In this document: piece after piece, positions 55,413-64,000 of the stretch
Layout of the letters: every line of letters begins with the position of its first letter
Position numbering within the stretch: the stretch's first letter is position 1
NCBI RefSeq assembly: GCF_002975435.1
Contig: NZ_PCPT01000003.1
Location: forward strand, 62,001-126,000
Source of the DNA: Arthrobacter sp. MYb227
GTDB taxonomy: Bacteria > Actinomycetota > Actinomycetes > Actinomycetales > Micrococcaceae
Direction of reading: 5' to 3'
Length of the DNA stretch: 64,000 nt
Notes under the pieces: generated by a model
The model's database searches: none
Told to the model about the DNA's origin: nothing
Seen by the model: only the letters and a program-made list of their open reading frames with translations
Program-made: the position numbers and the translations under genes

Positions 55413-55531
55413 AGTGGTGCTCCTAGAACGTCTGATGGAGAGGGTTTATGCCGATGCTATGGGAGCCTGTATTGCCGCAAGCGATGTCTGCGGGTACGGC
55501 ATCGGCGCACCGATGCATCCGAAGCGAAGGC

Positions 55532-55548
55532 TTATGTATCATACACAA
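55532..55548. promoter_or_regulatory. Palindrome between MFS and MarR genes, likely MarR operator
   Basis: TGTATCATACA is a perfect 5-1-5 palindrome, extended by TT and AA outside one mismatch. It overlaps a possible -10 of the MFS promoter on the minus strand. Confidence 0.55.
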
Positions 55549-55628
55549 GGAATCGATGTCATGCTCAGCGATACCATTTAGTCACTGCCCCACCTTCGCC
55601 ATCCACACATCACTAAAGGCATCACCTC

Positions 55629-56078
55629 ATGACACTGACCCACCTGCAATATGAGCTCATGCTCTTTTCCCGCAACTACCTCAAACCGCATCACAGTAAA
55701 GAGCAGGTCTTAGATCGCTCGGCCTACGTCTTGCTCTCGAGGCTCGAATTCGCGGAACCCCTGACCCTGAAAGAAGTTTCCGAAGCGTTGGGATTGGACG
55801 CCTCGACGATCCATCGACAAAGTTCCGCGCTACTCAAGGCTGCGCACCTAGAGCACGTGGCACCGGGGCAGGGTCAAGTGGCAAGACGCGTACGCCCGAC
55901 CGTAGCGGGTCTGGCCGCGCTGGCCGAGACCCGACGCATCTTCGAGCAGGGGCTGGAGAGCGTTGTGGGCAACTGGCCTGAGCCTAAGCAGGAGCAGTTC
56001 GAATCCCTGCTGCGGGATTTCAATGAGCAAGTGGAAGCACTTGAGGGTAAGCGTTGGCCGCGTCCGTACGGTACCTAA
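55629..56078 (+). CDS. MarR family transcriptional regulator
   Basis: This 149-residue protein has the MarR winged helix (LTLKEVSEALGLDASTIHRQSSALLKAAHLE, residues 42-72) flanked by dimerisation helices. The wing segment is GQVARRVRPTVAGLAAL. It is divergent from the MFS exporter gene, the classical arrangement in which the regulator represses a pump until a ligand binds. Confidence 0.92.
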   Translation: MTLTHLQYELMLFSRNYLKPHHSKEQVLDRSAYVLLSRLEFAEPLTLKEVSEALGLDASTIHRQSSALLKAAHLEHVAPGQGQVARRVRPTVAGLAALAETRRIFEQGLESVVGNWPEPKQEQFESLLRDFNEQVEALEGKRWPRPYGT

Positions 56079-56231
56079 AAAACTTTTTGGTACACCGTGC
56101 ACTCGGCGTGCCAAAAGCAGCAAAAACTTCCGTGTTGACAAGGATCGCGGTAAGTTTGGGGCTCGATTTGCATGGAGCGGAAATGTGGTGCTATTGTTTT
56201 ATCCGTTGCCACCGACAAGGTGAAACAACGC

Positions 56232-56305
56232 GGGGATGTAGCTTAATGGTAAAGCCTCAGTCTTCCAAACTGATTACGCGGGTTCGATTCCCGTCATCCC
56301 CTCCA
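56232..56305 (+). tRNA. tRNA-Gly (anticodon TCC)
   Basis: Acceptor GGGGATG pairs with CATCCCC. The D arm, anticodon arm (loop CTTCCAA), T arm with GTTCGATT, and an encoded CCA are all present. Confidence 0.93.
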
Positions 56306-56317
56306 TATTGAGAGAGT

Positions 56318-56350
56318 GGCTCTAGTTTCCCAGGAAACAAGAGTCGCTTT
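56318..56350 (+). terminator. Terminator after tRNA-Gly
   Basis: A 13-bp stem with one mismatch (56318-56330 with 56333-56345) is followed by GCTTTTCTTG, 12 bases past the tRNA. Confidence 0.75.
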
Positions 56351-56606
56351 TCTTGTTTCTGTAGCATTCCTTGTACCGACTAAGTGCGGCTTAGAACTGA
56401 TCGGCTTTCGCGGTATCACCCCGAGCCGTGCTCAGAAAAGTGTCAACCTCCCCAGTTATTGCCTAATAACAGGACTTGATATCAAATCCGCAGGCCATGC
56501 GGGCCGCTATATATGGCAGTCATCGCATGAGGCCGGAATGTAGCCAACCGTGTTCGAGTCCAACTGCCTGTTCCCAAGTGATCACACAAGACCTAGTCTT
56601 TGATCC
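56351..56606. other. Gene-free stretch between tRNA-Gly and the lysoplasmalogenase-like gene
   Basis: I see no gene. A stretch near 56467-56576 faintly resembles a decayed tRNA 3' half, but it does not fold properly. Confidence 0.4.
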
Positions 56607-57334
56607 ATGCCCATAGAATCTCCCGTTCAGGTCACTGGCCATCCGCGGATCAAGTGGTGGGCATTTGTCCCCTTCGCCTTCCTGACGTTCGTACATCTCT
56701 ATGCACTGGCTGTAGGAATCTCAAAACTTGCCGATAACACCCAATCCTTTTTGATGGTTGTGCTGCTCTTTGGCTTCCTGCTGGCTATACCCCCCCGGGT
56801 GCGTGGCTCGCTAGAGTACTTGGCTCCCTAGCCTTGCTGGGCTCGGCGCTGGGAGGTAACTCAGATCTTGGGGGAGCACAGTTCATCCGGGGGCTCGGTG
56901 CCTTCGCCGTTGCTCACCTTGCCTACCTTGCATTCTTCGTGTGGGCACTGAAACTTCAGGCACGCAGTATCCGAGTCTGGGCACTTGCCTATCTGCCATT
57001 ACTGGGGCTGATCTTGTTCCTGGTTCTGCCGCACGCCGGTTCCATGCAGATTCCGGTCATCATCTACGCGGTTTTGATTTTATTGACTGCAGCGGTGGGT
57101 ACCGCCGGAAATAGGGCCGTAGCCTTCGGAGCCGCTCTGTTCGTAATTTCCGATGCGATCTTGTCGCTCACCCTCTTCATTCCCAATTTCAACTTCTGGC
57201 AAAGTGATCTGGGCATCATGTTTTGCTACACGATCGGGCAGGGATTGATCATTTGTGGTGCAACAGCCCTGTTGTGGCAACACGAAAAGAGAACTTCACG
57301 TGGTCGCCCGAAAGAAAAAACAACCAAAAACTAA
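56607..57334 (+). pseudogene. Lysoplasmalogenase-family (YhhN/TMEM86) gene split at a run of seven C
   Basis: Two frames together make one YhhN-type membrane protein of about 242 residues with eight helices. The first frame ends LLFGFLLAIPP and then runs into a stop at 56831. The second frame is open through the same place and gives PPGAWLARVLGSLALLGSALGG, continuing FIRGLGAFAVAHLAYLAFF and AAVGTAGNRAVAFGAALFVISDAIL, family signatures. One extra C in the run at 56790-56796 would join them. It may be a sequence error, a mutation or a phase-variable switch. Family enzymes cleave vinyl-ether lysolipids. Confidence 0.8.
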
Positions 57335-57616
57335 GAATTTGCACCAATTTCTAGTAACGCTCATCACAAAACGCAGGTCAGAAACGGTTTTTTAGTTGTG
57401 TTTTGACCCAAAAACAGCCCAAAACACCCCTTTTTGACCCTTTTGTGCGATGGAAACCGCGAGATTCCGCGGAATTTACCGAAAGTTGTCCCTGAATTTG
57501 TTTCTGGGCCAAAGTTCGATATGTTTATTCCGCGCCGCCAACGAAAGCAAAACTTCTGGTTGGTGGGCCGATTAGTAGAAACAAGTATGTTCCACATATA
57601 CTATTTCTGCACTAAT

Positions 57617-57691
57617 CGGGGTGTAGCTCAGCTTGGCTAGAGCGCGCGCTTTGGGAGCGTGAGGTCGCAGGTTCGAATCCTGTCACCCCGA
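57617..57691 (+). tRNA. tRNA-Pro (anticodon TGG)
   Basis: The acceptor CGGGGTG pairs with CACCCCG. The anticodon loop TTTGGGA carries TGG, and the T arm has GTTCGAAT. The 3' CCA is not encoded (the tRNA ends at A57691). Confidence 0.95.
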
Positions 57692-57700
57692 CTCTGTACC

Positions 57701-57735
57701 TTCAACCCCGTAACGGAATCCGTTACGGGGTTGAA
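57701..57735 (+). terminator. Terminator after tRNA-Pro
   Basis: A perfect 17-bp palindrome around one central base starts 10 bases after the tRNA end. There is no long T run, so it may be a processing or attenuation hairpin in front of tig. Confidence 0.65.
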
Positions 57736-57776
57736 GTCCAGTTAGACCAAACATCACACACCAGGAGTACAACGCT

Positions 57777-59141
57777 GTGAAGAGCGCCGTCGAAACCCTC
57801 AACCCTACTCGGGTCAAGCTCACTGTCGAAGTTCCTTATGAGGAACTACAGCCACGCATTGATGAGGCCTACAAGACCATCGCCAAGCAGATCCAGGTTC
57901 CCGGCTTCCGCGCCGGTAAGGTTCCGTCACGCATGATCGATCAGCGCGTCGGCCGTGGCTATGTCCTGGAGACTGCCATCAACGAAGGCATGAACACTTA
58001 CTACCAGCAGGCAGTGACCGAGAACGAAATCGTTCCGCTCTCCCGCCCAGAGGTAGAAATCACCGAAACTCCGTCCGCTGAGGTTGTTGGCGAAGGCCAG
58101 CTCACCTTCCAGGTAGAGATCGACATCCGCCCGAGCATCGAGCTTCCGGAATACAAGGGCCTCGAAGTTACCGTCGACGCCGTTGAAGCTTCCGAGGAAG
58201 ACATCGAAAAGGCACTTGAGGATTTGCGCGGCCGTTTCGGTACGCTCAAGACCATCGAGCGCCCGGCAGTCAACGATGACTTCATCACCCTTGATTTGAC
58301 CGCTTCGGTCGACGGCGAAGAAGTTGACTCGGCAACCGGTCTTTCCTACCAGGTCGGCGCCGGCACCATGCTCGAGGGCATGGACGAGGCAGTCACCGGC
58401 CTTTCCGCAGGCGAGGATGCAACCTTCGAGACCAAGTTGGCCGGCGGCGAGCACGCAGGTGCCGACGCACAGGTCAAGGTCACCGTTACCGCTGTCAAGG
58501 AGCGCGAGCTTCCGGAAGCTAACGACGACTTTGCTCAGCTTGCTTCGGAATTCGACACCATGGCTGAACTGCGCGAGTCCCTCGCCAAGGATGCAGCCGA
58601 GTCCAAGGTCATGGAGCAGGGCGTAGCAGCTCGCGACATCGTTCTTGACAAGCTCATGGCACTGGTTGAGGTTCCGGTTCCGGAATCCGTCATCACCGAA
58701 CAGGTTGAGCAGCACTTCGAACAGGGTGCACACAACGAGGGTGAAGAGCACGACACCGAAGAGCACCGCACGGAGGTTCGCGAGAACACCGAAAAGGCCT
58801 TCAAGAACGAGATCGTGCTTGACGCTGTTGCCGAAGCAGAGAAGATTGGCGTTGCCCAGTCCGAGCTGATCGACTATATCGTACAGACCGCTGGTCAGTA
58901 CGGTATGGACCCGAACCAGTTCGCTCAGATGCTCGATGGCGCCGGCCAGGTTCCAATGCTGGTTGGCGAAGTTCGCCGCCGCAAGGCACTTGCCAAGGTT
59001 CTTGAGCTCGCAGTTGTGACCGACTCCAACGGCAACGCCGTTGATCTGTCTTCCTTCGTGAAGGCCGAAGACGAAGAATCCGCATCCTCGGCTTCGTCGG
59101 CATCTTCAGCTTCCTCCGCCTCATCGGCATCAGCAGAGTAA
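57777..59141 (+). CDS. tig: Trigger factor (ribosome-associated chaperone)
   Basis: The 454-residue protein has the ribosome-binding domain with its [12 protein letters not shown] signature (residues 43-54), an FKBP-type peptidyl-prolyl isomerase domain near 150-245, and the helical C-terminal chaperone domain. It ends with a low-complexity tail of Ser-Ser-Ala repeats over the last 20 residues, beyond the normal end of the fold. It starts with GTG after CCAGGAG. It folds nascent chains at the ribosome exit. A strong hairpin follows before the clp genes. Confidence 0.97.
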   Translation: MKSAVETLNPTRVKLTVEVPYEELQPRIDEAYKTIAKQIQVPGFRAGKVPSRMIDQRVGRGYVLETAINEGMNTYYQQAVTENEIVPLSRPEVEITETPSAEVVGEGQLTFQVEIDIRPSIELPEYKGLEVTVDAVEASEEDIEKALEDLRGRFGTLKTIERPAVNDDFITLDLTASVDGEEVDSATGLSYQVGAGTMLEGMDEAVTGLSAGEDATFETKLAGGEHAGADAQVKVTVTAVKERELPEANDDFAQLASEFDTMAELRESLAKDAAESKVMEQGVAARDIVLDKLMALVEVPVPESVITEQVEQHFEQGAHNEGEEHDTEEHRTEVRENTEKAFKNEIVLDAVAEAEKIGVAQSELIDYIVQTAGQYGMDPNQFAQMLDGAGQVPMLVGEVRRRKALAKVLELAVVTDSNGNAVDLSSFVKAEDEESASSASSASSASSASSASAE

Positions 59142-59175
59142 TTTCTGCACCCTCCGCGTCAGCGGTAAGAATTAA

Positions 59176-59215
59176 CAACTTGCGGGGTCACCTTGATTGG
59201 TGGCCCCGCAAGTTG
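59176..59215 (+). terminator. Terminator after tig
   Basis: A 17-bp stem with one wobble pair (59176-59192 with 59199-59215) is followed by TTGTTTAA. Confidence 0.85.
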
Positions 59216-59283
59216 TTTAACAGCGCAACAATTAGAGAAAAATAGCCAGTCTTTAAGCCCTCGGCGATGGCAAAGCTACTACC

Positions 59284-59301
59284 CATGCGCCGACAGCGAA
59301 C
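59284..59301 (+). promoter_or_regulatory. ClgR-like activator site upstream of clpP1
   Basis: CGCCGACAGCGAAC at 59288-59301 fits the core of the ClgR binding pattern reported for corynebacteria (CGCYNANRGCGWWS). It lies 113 bases before clpP1. The outer left positions do not fit. Confidence 0.5.
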
Positions 59302-59413
59302 AGTTGCCTTTAGGCTCCCACATCGGCAAGTCAAGGCAGTAATGTTCAAAGAAGTAAAGCGCCAGCGGTCCGAGCAAACATCGGGCCACGGCATCACGGA
59401 GAGGTATCAGAAC

Positions 59414-60034
59414 ATGTCCAGTGACTCCCGCACTCCCACGATGGCTTCGGTAGATCCGGCCGCACGTGAGGATTACATTTACAATCGTCTCCTGAAGGAG
59501 CGGATCATCTGGCTCGGCTCGGAAGTCCGAGACGACAATGCGAACGCCATTTGCTCGCAGCTGCTCCTACTCTCCGCGGAAGACCCGGAGAAGGACATCT
59601 ACCTATACATTAACTCCCCGGGTGGATCGATCACCGCCGGCATGGCCATCTATGACACCATGCAGTACATCCCCAACGATGTAGTCACGGTGGCAACGGG
59701 CCTTGCGGCCTCGATGGGGCAGTTCCTGCTCTCCTCCGGCACCCCGGGCAAGCGTTATGCAACCCCGAACGCCCGTATCCTGATGCACCAGCCATCCGGT
59801 GGTATCGGCGGCACCGCTTCCGATATCCGCATCCAAGCGGAACTGATCCTTCACATGAAGAAGGTCATGAGCGAACTGACCGCTACCCAGACCGGTCAGA
59901 GCGTCGAGACCATCTTGAAGGATAACGAGCGCGATAAGTGGTTTACGGCCACCGACGGCCTCGCATACGGCTTCTTCGACCACATCGCTCAGTCCGCCGG
60001 CATCGTCTCCGGTGGCGGCGGAGTCACCAAGTAA
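59414..60034 (+). CDS. clpP1: ATP-dependent Clp protease proteolytic subunit ClpP1
   Basis: The 206-residue serine protease subunit has S100 in [11 protein letters not shown] and H125 in [10 protein letters not shown], and forms a tetradecamer with ClpP2. [20 protein letters not shown] is the family's oxyanion and handle region. The ATG at 59414 was preferred to upstream in-frame codons, which look untranslated. An internal ATG nine codons in is possible. It is first of the clpP1-clpP2 operon. Confidence 0.95.
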   Translation: MSSDSRTPTMASVDPAAREDYIYNRLLKERIIWLGSEVRDDNANAICSQLLLLSAEDPEKDIYLYINSPGGSITAGMAIYDTMQYIPNDVVTVATGLAASMGQFLLSSGTPGKRYATPNARILMHQPSGGIGGTASDIRIQAELILHMKKVMSELTATQTGQSVETILKDNERDKWFTATDGLAYGFFDHIAQSAGIVSGGGGVTK

Positions 60035-60078
60035 CGCGACGGAATCTTACAGACCTAACTGATTTTCCAGGAGAAACG

Positions 60079-60738
60079 ATGAATTTCACCCCGCACGCCA
60101 CGACCGGCGAAATGCCTTCGGCACGCTACATCCTTCCGCAGTTTGAGGAGCGTACCCCGTACGGCTTCAAGCGTCAGGACCCGTACGCGAAGCTCTTCGA
60201 AGACCGCATCATTTTCCTTGGTGCCCAGGTTGACGATGCCTCGGCCGACGATGTCATGGCACAGCTGCTGGTTCTCGAGTCCATGGACCCGGAGCGCGAC
60301 ATCACCTTGTACATCAACTCACCCGGTGGCTCCTTCACCGCGATGACCGCGATCTACGACACCATGCAGTTCGTCCGCCCAGAAGTACAGACAGTATGCC
60401 TGGGCCAGGCGGCGTCCGCTGCAGCGGTCCTACTTGCCGGCGGTGCACCGGGTAAGCGCCTTGCACTTCCCAACGCACGCATCCTGATTCACCAGCCAGC
60501 AATGGGTGGCGGAGAGCGCGGCACTGCCTCGGATCTACAGATTCAGGCAGAAGAAGTCATGCGCATGCGTGCTTGGCTGGAGGACACACTTGCCGGGCAC
60601 AGCAACAAGACGCCGGAAGAAGTCGGCAACGACATCGAACGTGACCTGTACATGACGGCAGCAGAGGCCAAGACCTATGGCCTGATCGATGAGGTCTTGA
60701 CCCCACGTAAGATCAAGCCACAGGCTATTTCTCAGTAA
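60079..60738 (+). CDS. clpP2: ATP-dependent Clp protease proteolytic subunit ClpP2
   Basis: This 219-residue ClpP has S113 in [13 protein letters not shown] and H138 in [11 protein letters not shown]. Its N-terminal 30 or so residues are probably a propeptide, as in other actinobacteria. CAGGAGAA precedes the ATG at 60079, 44 bases after clpP1. The two different ClpPs act together, with ClpX or ClpC feeding substrates. Confidence 0.96.
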   Translation: MNFTPHATTGEMPSARYILPQFEERTPYGFKRQDPYAKLFEDRIIFLGAQVDDASADDVMAQLLVLESMDPERDITLYINSPGGSFTAMTAIYDTMQFVRPEVQTVCLGQAASAAAVLLAGGAPGKRLALPNARILIHQPAMGGGERGTASDLQIQAEEVMRMRAWLEDTLAGHSNKTPEEVGNDIERDLYMTAAEAKTYGLIDEVLTPRKIKPQAISQ

Positions 60739-60910
60739 TTTTTGCAACTACTGCGCAGTGCTAACGGGCGGTTCGCGGTGTGTGAGATTCGCACCACGGG
60801 CCGCCCGTTCGCCCATTCTGACGCACCTTAGACTTAGAGTTAATACAGTTCAGCATTTCCGGTCATCTCGGACCGGTCCGACCGGTACCAGAAAAAGGGG
60901 ACCAACCACT

Positions 60911-62203
60911 ATGGCACGCATGGGTGAAGGCTCGGATCTGCTCAAGTGCTCCTTCTGCGGGAAGAGCCAGAAGCAGGTTCGCAAGCTAATCGCGGGGCAC
61001 GGTGTTTACATTTGCACCGAGTGCATTGAGCTCTGCAACGAGATCATCGAAGAAGAGCTTGCCGAGGTCGAAGAAAACACGGACTTTGAGTTGCCCAAGC
61101 CGCGGGAAATCTTCGAGTCCCTGCAGGAATACGTCATCGGGCAAGAAGGCGCCAAACGATCCCTCGCCGTGGCCGTCTACAACCATTACAAGCGCATTCA
61201 GGGTGGCGCGGCTTCCAAACCCGTCACGGCACTTTCCGATGCCAGCTCGCTGGATGAGGTTGAGGTTGCTAAATCCAACATTCTGCTGATCGGTCCCACC
61301 GGTTGCGGTAAGACCTACCTGGCCCAAACCCTAGCCCGCCGACTCAATGTTCCCTTCGCGGTTGCCGATGCCACGGCATTGACCGAGGCCGGCTACGTCG
61401 GCGAAGATGTCGAAAACATCCTGCTCAAGCTCATTCAGGCAGCTGATTACGATGTGAAGAAGGCCGAACAGGGCATCATTTACATTGACGAGATCGACAA
61501 GATCTCCCGCAAGAGCGAAAATCCCTCTATCACCCGTGACGTCTCGGGCGAAGGCGTGCAGCAGGCGCTCCTGAAAATTCTGGAGGGCACCGTTGCCGCG
61601 GTTCCGCCACAAGGCGGACGGAAGCACCCTCACCAGGAATTCATCCAGCTGGACACCACGAATGTGTTATTCATTGTTGCCGGTGCTTTTGCCGGGCTCG
61701 AGGAAATCATCTCTTCACGTGCAGGGCGTAAGGGCATTGGTTTTGGTGCTCCGCTTTCGGCGCTCAAATCTGAGGAGGCATCGTACTCCGATGTACGTCC
61801 CGAGGATCTGCTGAAATTTGGGCTGATTCCCGAGTTTATTGGTCGACTGCCGGTGATTAGCACGGTTGAAAAGCTTGATCGTGAGGCGTTGATTAAGATC
61901 CTCTCTGAACCCAAAAATGCGTTGGTCAAGCAGTACCAGAAAATGTTCCGCATGGATGGTGTCGAATTGAACTTCGAGACCGGCGCCTTGGAAGCAATTG
62001 CCGACCTTGCGTTGGCTCGCGCCACAGGTGCGCGTGGATTGCGCGCAATTCTTGAAGAAACTCTCAGTGCCACAATGTTTGATCTGCCCAGCCGTGATGA
62101 CATTGCGGAGGTAGTTATCACCTCCGATGTGGTGCTCAACGGTGCAGAACCCACGATGATTTCCGAGCAGGTTGCCACCAAGCGTGGGAAGCGGAGCGCG
62201 TAG
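60911..62203 (+). CDS. clpX: Clp protease ATP-binding subunit ClpX
   Basis: The 430-residue unfoldase has the C4 zinc domain (KCSFCGKSQ, then ICTECIELC, residues 12-45) and Walker A GPTGCGKT. The pore loop is GYVGEDVE, Walker B is IIYIDEIDK, and the IGF loop RKGIGFGAP docks on ClpP. The ATG at 60911 begins the family sequence; the 51 upstream codons are leader. It has its own spacer of 170 bases after clpP2 and may have its own promoter. Confidence 0.97.
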   Translation: MARMGEGSDLLKCSFCGKSQKQVRKLIAGHGVYICTECIELCNEIIEEELAEVEENTDFELPKPREIFESLQEYVIGQEGAKRSLAVAVYNHYKRIQGGAASKPVTALSDASSLDEVEVAKSNILLIGPTGCGKTYLAQTLARRLNVPFAVADATALTEAGYVGEDVENILLKLIQAADYDVKKAEQGIIYIDEIDKISRKSENPSITRDVSGEGVQQALLKILEGTVAAVPPQGGRKHPHQEFIQLDTTNVLFIVAGAFAGLEEIISSRAGRKGIGFGAPLSALKSEEASYSDVRPEDLLKFGLIPEFIGRLPVISTVEKLDREALIKILSEPKNALVKQYQKMFRMDGVELNFETGALEAIADLALARATGARGLRAILEETLSATMFDLPSRDDIAEVVITSDVVLNGAEPTMISEQVATKRGKRSA

Positions 62204-62274
62204 TAACTTATTGCCATGCAACCCGGTGAACCTCACGAACCCAGAATCTGCCTATCCGTCAAGGAATCGTACTA

Positions 62275-62901
62275 GTGGTGTCAGCAACGGAAGTCCCGGA
62301 TTCGACGCAAGTTGATTTTTGGTTTGATCCGCTATGCCCCTTCGCCTGGGCCACCTCTCGGTGGATGATCGAGGTGGCAAAGGTTCGCGAGGTGCAGATC
62401 GTCTGGAATGTCATGTCGCTGGCGGTGCTGAATACGGGCCGAGGAGGAAAGCACGGTAGCCCCGATTCCACCTCATGGCATCCGGTGCGAGTGCTTATTG
62501 CAGCGGCACAAGCTCACGGAGCTGGCGTCATTGACGAGCTATACACGGCGATGGGCGAGATCCTGCACCACGAGAAGATCAAAGACTATTCGCTTGTCAT
62601 TTCCCAAGCCCTTGAACGAGCTGGACTGCCGGCCGAACTAGCCGCAGCTGCCACGAGCACCGAATTCGATGCCGCGCTGCGTGCCAGCCATGAACCGGGA
62701 ATGACCCAGGTGGGCCAGGATGTTGGTACCCCCATTGTGGCCATCGAAGGTAGTGCATTCTTTGGCCCGGTCATTACCCGGGTGCCCACGGGTGAAGATG
62801 CAGGAAAACTTTTCGATGCGGCTCTCGCACTGGCCTCTTACCCGTATTTCTTCGAACTCAAGCGTAGCCGCAATGAACGCCCACGCTTCGAGCCCAACTA
62901 G
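62275..62901 (+). CDS. DsbA-fold protein, mycothiol-dependent nitroreductase-like
   Basis: The 208-residue protein has a thioredoxin-like fold with a helical insert. It starts VDFWFDPLCPFAWATSRWM, with WNVMSLAVLN next, as in Mycobacterium Rv2466c and its relatives. The active site here is CPFA, so only the first Cys is kept, which suggests a monothiol mechanism with mycothiol. The late VGTPIVAIEGSAFFGPVI segment contains the cis-Pro. It starts with GTG (two GTG codons in a row). It is 71 bases after clpX. Confidence 0.85.
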   Translation: MVSATEVPDSTQVDFWFDPLCPFAWATSRWMIEVAKVREVQIVWNVMSLAVLNTGRGGKHGSPDSTSWHPVRVLIAAAQAHGAGVIDELYTAMGEILHHEKIKDYSLVISQALERAGLPAELAAAATSTEFDAALRASHEPGMTQVGQDVGTPIVAIEGSAFFGPVITRVPTGEDAGKLFDAALALASYPYFFELKRSRNERPRFEPN

Positions 62902-63415
62902 TACCTCTGCCCGGGGGCAAGTCTGCTCGAAATTGATGGTCACCTTGATGTTGGTGGCGTCGGGGGATAGACAGGCAAAGATGGCAGCTAAAAATAGCTC
63001 AAATACCTGTCAAGAGGCACAGCCTCTAATGTTTATGGACAGGGATCGGTGTCGAACACAAACTTCGCTGCCGACCCTTGCCGTTGCTTCATAAGATGCG
63101 TATAACAATAGATACGCAACATTGACCGGAAATGCTGCCGAACAAAAACCGAAGCCCCAGTGACGTGCACGAGGATTCTCTTCGCACACGGTTGTAACAG
63201 CGATACAACACGACCTGTCGAGCCGAGGAGTTTGTCCGGTTCTCGAATCATCGCTGAGAGAGAACCTGCCGAGTCGAAGCCCCTGCGACATAAGTGTTTG
63301 TACGCCGAAGGGGCTTCCCCTCTGCCCGCAAGTAGGCCCGCTGAAATTTTCAGTAGACGACGGGACCTGCCCAAGGCAAGAGACCTAAGGGAAGACTCCT
63401 ACCGGATGAAATGAT
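62902..63415. other. Gene-free stretch with an inverted repeat
   Basis: Minus-strand open frames near 63033-63374 lack ribosome sites and known motifs, so I do not call a gene. TGCGTAT (63097-63103) and ATACGCA (63112-63118) form a perfect 7-bp inverted repeat with an 8-base loop, which could be an operator or a small hairpin. Confidence 0.45.
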
Positions 63416-63459
63416 GAGGTCGGTGATCATCCCCATGAAGGGAAAAGATCACCGACCTC
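63416..63459 (-). terminator. Terminator after valS
   Basis: A perfect 13-bp stem (63416-63428 with 63447-63459) lies 36 bases past the valS stop. Confidence 0.8.
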
Positions 63460-63494
63460 GTTGTTTAACGCTTCAGCGCTAGGCGTTCAGCTAC

Positions 63495-64000
63495 TTAGGC
63501 CTGAACGGCGTCCTCGGCCGGAGCCAAGAGAACATCACTCACGCTTAGTTCACCCTCACCAATTTCTAGCGTCAGATCCTTGGCATTACCGGCTGCTAAC
63601 AGGTCACCCAGACCGCGGCGCAGCAACTCAAGGGTTGCTTCCGGGGCGGTGATGACACCCGAGAGCACCTCGGTGCGCTGCTTGACCTTGGCCTCGGACT
63701 TGGCCTTGCGGATACCCGAAAGTGCCTCGCCGACCAGCGGCAGCACCGAGGTATCTGCACCTTCTGCGGCATCGGCAAGGTGAGCCGAACCCGGCCACGG
63801 CGCGGTGTGCACCGAACCGGCACGCCACCAACCCCAAACCTCTTCGGTGGCAAACGGCAGGAACGGTGCGAAAAGACGCAACACAGCATCAAGTGTTGTG
63901 GCAAGCGTTGCATGAACCGAAGCCTGCTCGGATTCTCCGCGCGCGCCGTAGGCCCGGTCCTTGATGAGCTCCACGTAGTCATCGGTGAATGACCAGAAGA
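63495..64000 (-). CDS. valS: Valyl-tRNA synthetase, C-terminal part (cut by the window edge)
   Basis: About 168 residues of the anticodon-binding domain are seen. It reads FWSFTDDYVELIKDRAYG at the window edge, then RLFAPFLPFATEEVWGWW and GSVHTAPWP, the typical ValS order. KQRTEVLSGVITAP and an Asp/Glu-rich end follow. The long C-terminal coiled coil of many bacterial ValS is missing, as in other actinobacteria of this type. The gene continues beyond 64000. Confidence 0.9.
   Translation of the reverse strand, partial: FWSFTDDYVELIKDRAYGARGESEQASVHATLATTLDAVLRLFAPFLPFATEEVWGWWRAGSVHTAPWPGSAHLADAAEGADTSVLPLVGEALSGIRKAKSEAKVKQRTEVLSGVITAPEATLELLRRGLGDLLAAGNAKDLTLEIGEGELSVSDVLLAPAEDAVQA

Noticed and set aside
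56467-56576. Possible decayed tRNA downstream of tRNA-Gly
   Set aside because: AACAGG and CCTGTT could pair and a GTTCGAGTC segment is present, but the span is too long and the T stem does not pair.
57364-57597. Open frame upstream of tRNA-Pro
   Set aside because: The AT-rich stretch has no ribosome site, and the product is low in recognisable structure.
57927-58766. Open frame antisense to trigger factor
   Set aside because: It is a shadow of tig with no start signals.
63033-63374. Possible small minus-strand gene in the gap before valS
   Set aside because: It has no ribosome site, an Arg/Ser-rich composition and no recognised motif.
1-64000. CRISPR arrays, prophage or insertion-sequence genes
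   Set aside because: No regularly spaced direct repeats, cas genes, transposase, integrase or phage structural genes were seen.

Overview
The window looks like chromosome of a moderately GC-rich actinobacterium. A Micrococcaceae member of the Arthrobacter/Glutamicibacter type fits best, but this rests on gene content and was not tested by any search. The supporting signs are a sufR-sufB-sufD-sufC-sufT block, paired clpP1-clpP2 ahead of clpX, a group II truncated haemoglobin, a protein resembling the mycothiol-dependent nitroreductases, a bioY-bioM-bioN biotin importer behind BioQ-like boxes, and frequent GTG and TTG starts.

Layout. 1-4.5 kb is accessory: an ECF sigma factor with a small membrane partner, four GNAT acetyltransferases, one unknown small gene, and four copies of a roughly 42-bp intergenic repeat. 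At 4.5-4.7 kb lie inverted repeats resembling serine-resolvase binding sites. 4.9-12.5 kb holds haem A synthase, an ABC-2 exporter and the Fe-S cluster (suf) operon under SufR. 12.6-24.1 kb holds a zinc metallopeptidase, biotin uptake, an AI-2E-type transporter, soxR with a SoxR-type promoter driving a flavin reductase, sodA, a TPM-like protein, a divergent LysE exporter/Lrp pair, and a membrane-fused GH5 glycosidase. 24.3-35.5 kb holds tRNA-Arg, an MFS transporter, a frameshifted UvrA-like ATPase, an aldo/keto reductase, a CPBP protease, SSB, EttA, thioesterase II and a truncated haemoglobin.

35.8-46.2 kb is a catabolic island. It contains an FAD-linked oxidase, a xylose-isomerase-like TIM-barrel protein, a Tm-1-like (UPF0261) protein, a creatininase-family hydrolase, a GntR/FCD regulator, and a complete Liv-type ABC importer. 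The enzyme operon and the transporter operon each begin with the same arrangement of -35, 17-bp spacer, -10 and a nearly identical 25-bp operator. They therefore look like one GntR regulon for an unknown imported substrate, and this is the best candidate for an undescribed pathway here.

46.3-64 kb is mostly housekeeping: an AlkD-like repair protein, OsmC, aminopeptidase N, an aspartate-dehydrogenase-like enzyme, RpiB, a Nei-type glycosylase, an MFS/MarR pair, tRNA-Gly, tRNA-Pro, trigger factor, ClpP1, ClpP2, ClpX and the 3' end of valS. Two genes are interrupted by short frameshifts: the UvrA-like gene by an apparent 2-bp loss, and a lysoplasmalogenase-family gene at a run of seven C. One MFS gene appears to use an ATT start codon.
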